A stretch of DNA of 6,867 nucleotides from Gelidibacter sp038243395. Its GTDB lineage: Bacteria > Bacteroidota > Bacteroidia > Flavobacteriales > Flavobacteriaceae. Shown one piece after another: positions 5,198 through 6,867 of this stretch. The number at the start of each line of letters is the position of its first letter. The stretch's first letter is position 1. Location: contig JBBSRC010000124.1 of the NCBI GenBank assembly GCA_038243395.1, forward strand, positions 1 through 6,867. Reading direction: 5' to 3'. A program made the translations under genes and the position numbers. Under the pieces are notes generated by a model. That model did no database searches, was not told the DNA's origin, and worked only from the letters and a program-made list of their open reading frames with translations.

Positions 5198-6529
5198 TTG
5201 AAACTTTTTAAACCCTTTTACATACAACCTCGGTTTTTTTATAGTGGATTGGTCATTATAACATTGTTTGTATTCAGCTATTTTGTCCCGGTTTTATTTG
5301 GGGTTGCCCAACTCATCATTTTGGTAGTGTTACTGTTGTTTTTTGTAGATGTAATTATTGTTTTTTCTGGTAAAAATAAAATTGTTGGACAACGCATCTT
5401 GCCTGATAAATTCTCCAATGGCGATAACAATCAGGTCGACATTAATATTGAGAATAATTACCCGTTTATGGTCTATTTGACTGTGATCGACGAAGTGCCA
5501 TTTCAATTTCAAATGCGAGATTTTAATCTGAAGTTAATTATAAAACCCAATAAAGAAGAACGGATTGCTTATAATATCAAACCCACTGAACGCGGCGAAT
5601 ATAACTTCGGAACCCTTAATATATATGCTTCTACTAAAATTGGCCTGGTCGCCAAGTGTTTTCGTTTTGACACTAATGCGATGGTTCCAACCTATCCCAG
5701 TTTTAAGCAATTGCGCAAATTTGAACTCTTGAATGTTAATAATACCTTGCAGGATTATGGCGTCAAGAAAATCCGCCGCATTGGTCAAACCATGGAGTTT
5801 GAACAAATTAAGGAGTACGTTTTAGGCGACGATTTACGAACCATTAATTGGAAAGCGACGGCCAAAAAGAACAGCTTGATGGTCAATCAATTTCAGGATG
5901 AAAAATCCCAATCTATTTATTCTATCATCGATAAAGGTCGTGTGATGAAAATGCCTTTTGAGGGCTTGAGTCTTTTGGATTACGCTATAAACGCAACTTT
6001 AGTAATCAGCAGTATTGCTTTAAAAAAACACGACAAAGCGGGCATGTTATCTTTTTCAAAGAATGTCGAAAACATAGTAGTAGCGCAACGGCGAAATTCG
6101 CAGATGCGGTTAATTTTAGAATCACTCTACAACGTCAAAACCGATTATTACGAAAGTGATTTCAGTCGATTGTATGCCAATATCAAACGCAATATCACCC
6201 AACGTAGCCTCATCCTACTCTACACAAATTTTGAGACTTTAGATAGTTTAAACCGGCAGTTACCGTATTTGAAAGCGATTGCAAAAAACCATTTGATTGT
6301 CGTGATCTTCTTTAAAAACACCGAATTGAATAGTATTGTTAACGAAAAAGCATCCATCATTCAACAGGTTTACGACAAAGTCATCGCCGAAAAATTCGCT
6401 TTCGAAAAACGACTCATCGTCCAGGAATTAAAAAAATATGGTATTTATTCTATTTTAACGACGCCTGAGAATTTAACTATTGATACGATTAATAAGTATC
6501 TGGAGATTAAATCGCGAGGGCTGCTTTAA
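5198..6529 (+). CDS. DUF58 protein (vWA-like MoxR partner)
   Basis: A 443-residue protein from the TTG at 5198. Two hydrophobic segments (about 14-56) anchor it, a beta-rich domain follows (about 60-180), then the DUF58 signature: EFEQIKEYVLGDDLRTINWK at 201-220, continuing into KATAKKNSLMVNQFQDE. A vWA-like fold makes up the rest. The usual MIDAS DxSxS is replaced by IDKGRVM (Asp245), leaving the Asp but no serines. DUF58 proteins pair with MoxR ATPases, so this is the likely partner of the preceding gene. There is no ATG in frame. The TTG at 5198 gives MKLFKPFYIQPRFF, which matches how I recall homologues beginning; a TTG at 5177 would add seven residues. An ATG at 5173 is one frame off and would join only if the A8 run at 5182-5189 lost one base. 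The gene is separated from MoxR by 169 bp of repeats. Confidence 0.9.
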   Translation: MKLFKPFYIQPRFFYSGLVIITLFVFSYFVPVLFGVAQLIILVVLLLFFVDVIIVFSGKNKIVGQRILPDKFSNGDNNQVDINIENNYPFMVYLTVIDEVPFQFQMRDFNLKLIIKPNKEERIAYNIKPTERGEYNFGTLNIYASTKIGLVAKCFRFDTNAMVPTYPSFKQLRKFELLNVNNTLQDYGVKKIRRIGQTMEFEQIKEYVLGDDLRTINWKATAKKNSLMVNQFQDEKSQSIYSIIDKGRVMKMPFEGLSLLDYAINATLVISSIALKKHDKAGMLSFSKNVENIVVAQRRNSQMRLILESLYNVKTDYYESDFSRLYANIKRNITQRSLILLYTNFETLDSLNRQLPYLKAIAKNHLIVVIFFKNTELNSIVNEKASIIQQVYDKVIAEKFAFEKRLIVQELKKYGIYSILTTPENLTIDTINKYLEIKSRGLL

Positions 6530-6534
6530 ATTAT

Positions 6535-6582
6535 CAGTCGGCAGTTGGCAGTTAGCGTTTGGCACTTGGCAGCCTTCAGTCG
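6535..6582. repeat. GGCAGT-type degenerate repeat after DUF58
   Basis: Starting six bases after the DUF58 stop, the stretch cycles through CAGTCGGCAGTTGGCAGT, TTTGGCACTTGGCAG and CTTCAGTCG. It shares the 11-mer CAGTTGGCAGT with 5040-5050 and 5054-5064. It is therefore the same repeat family that lies upstream of DUF58, here without the hexamer expansion. It is non-coding as far as I can see. Confidence 0.8.
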
Positions 6583-6638
6583 TTGGGTGTAGTCGATAAT
6601 TGGTTGGTTATAGAAAATTTCCAAAGAAATGAAAACTT

Positions 6639-6650
6639 CCTTTTAAAAGG
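6639..6650. repeat. 12-bp perfect palindrome inside a wider inverted repeat
   Basis: CCTTTTAAAAGG at 6639-6650 is self-complementary. It is flanked by TTCCAA at 6619-6624 and TTGGAA at 6652-6657, which could pair around it. It might be a protein-binding site or part of a weak 3'-end structure for the operon, but no T-run follows and the arms are short. Confidence 0.3.
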
Positions 6651-6658
6651 CTTGGAAC

Positions 6659-6704
6659 AACTTATCACTCATAACTTACCCTTCAACTTCGTGCTTCTAA
6701 CTTA
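6659..6704. repeat. Degenerate AACTTA repeat, 12-14 bp period
   Basis: AACTTA or AACTTC occurs at 6659, 6673, 6685 and 6699, a spacing of 14, 12 and 14 bp. The sequence between is T/C-rich. It lies between the CAGT-type repeats and the transposase end and looks like decayed simple-sequence DNA. Confidence 0.55.
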
Positions 6705-6719
6705 TAGCTTTCAAATTCC

Positions 6720-6867
6720 GGATCAAGTCAAAAAGTTGTGGGATTTTAATATTAAGCATAAATTGTTGTAAGTCTATATAGGAAGAACTCTACGTTTCTA
6801 ACCCCTCTGAACTGCGCTCTAAAAGCTTTTATTTTGGCATTGAAAGATTCTGCAGAAGCGTTAGTGC
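6720..6867 (-). mobile_element. Probable end of an ISL3-type insertion sequence
   Basis: The block GGATCAAGTCAAAAAGTTG at 6720-6738, continuing GTGGG, lies 10 to 30 bases downstream of the transposase stop, where an IS terminal inverted repeat would be expected, and it resembles ISL3-type ends as I remember them from Bacteroidota. The other end is outside the window, so neither the inverted repeat nor a target duplication can be seen. The exact boundary is uncertain by ten or more bases. Confidence 0.4.
6752..6867 (-). CDS. ISL3-family transposase, C-terminal end (partial)
   Basis: The last 37 residues and stop codon of a transposase that runs in from the right edge. The frame reads TNASAESFNAKIKAFRAQ, then FRGVRNVEFFLYRLTTIYA and stop. 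The NA-x-AE-x-FN-x-KIK-AFRAQFRGVRN pattern, with its Glu, is the typical end of the DDE domain in ISL3 (IS204/IS1001/IS1096/IS1165) transposases, close to those common in Bacteroidota. No stop or frameshift interrupts the visible part. Whether the element is complete cannot be judged. It is oriented towards the MoxR operon and ends 222 bp beyond the DUF58 stop. Confidence 0.88.
   Translation of the reverse strand, partial: TNASAESFNAKIKAFRAQFRGVRNVEFFLYRLTTIYA

Noticed and set aside
6559..6771. A 70-codon plus-strand reading frame after DUF58
   Set aside because: It begins inside the CAGT-type repeat, crosses the AACTTA repeat and the probable IS end, and overlaps the transposase on the other strand; no family resemblance.

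Overview
The window looks like a piece of a low-GC Bacteroidota chromosome, most likely Flavobacteriaceae. The evidence is AT-rich coding sequence, very tight gene packing, almost no Shine-Dalgarno-like sequence before the starts, recognisable flavobacterial versions of every encoded protein, and intergenic repeats built on CAGTTGGCAGT. This assignment rests on family recognition, not on a search.

Layout: 1-312 is non-coding and consists of modular direct repeats and hairpins. 313-1029 (minus strand) encodes an RDD-family membrane protein. It is divergent from a plus-strand operon whose first gene starts only about 24 bp away. The operon encodes a SpoIIM/DUF95-like multi-pass membrane protein (1054-2037), a membrane-anchored DUF4129 protein (2038-2766), a DUF4350 protein with a transmembrane segment near each end of its exported part (2763-3968), and a MoxR-family AAA+ ATPase (3973-5028). 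A 169-bp gap filled with 14-bp and hexanucleotide tandem repeats follows, then a DUF58 protein (5198-6529) that begins at a TTG codon. 6530-6751 is non-coding and holds a second patch of the same repeat family and a degenerate AACTTA repeat. 6752-6867 (minus strand) is the C-terminal end of an ISL3-type transposase that runs off the window.

How the genes fit together: MoxR ATPases paired with DUF58 (vWA-like) proteins are a widespread but poorly characterised chaperone-like pairing, in which the ATPase is thought to remodel or activate partner proteins. Here the pair sits with three membrane proteins in one transcription unit and a fourth (RDD) next to it. From memory, the mycobacterial moxR2 neighbourhood also combines DUF4350, MoxR, DUF58, SpoIIM and RDD genes. 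The likeliest reading is one membrane-associated MoxR system of unknown substrate. It is a conserved and recognisable locus, not a wholly new one. The less usual features are local: repeat insertions on both sides of the DUF58 gene, missing ATG starts for DUF58 and RDD, an A8 tract that decides whether an upstream ATG is in frame with DUF58, and a DUF58 metal-site motif without its serines.
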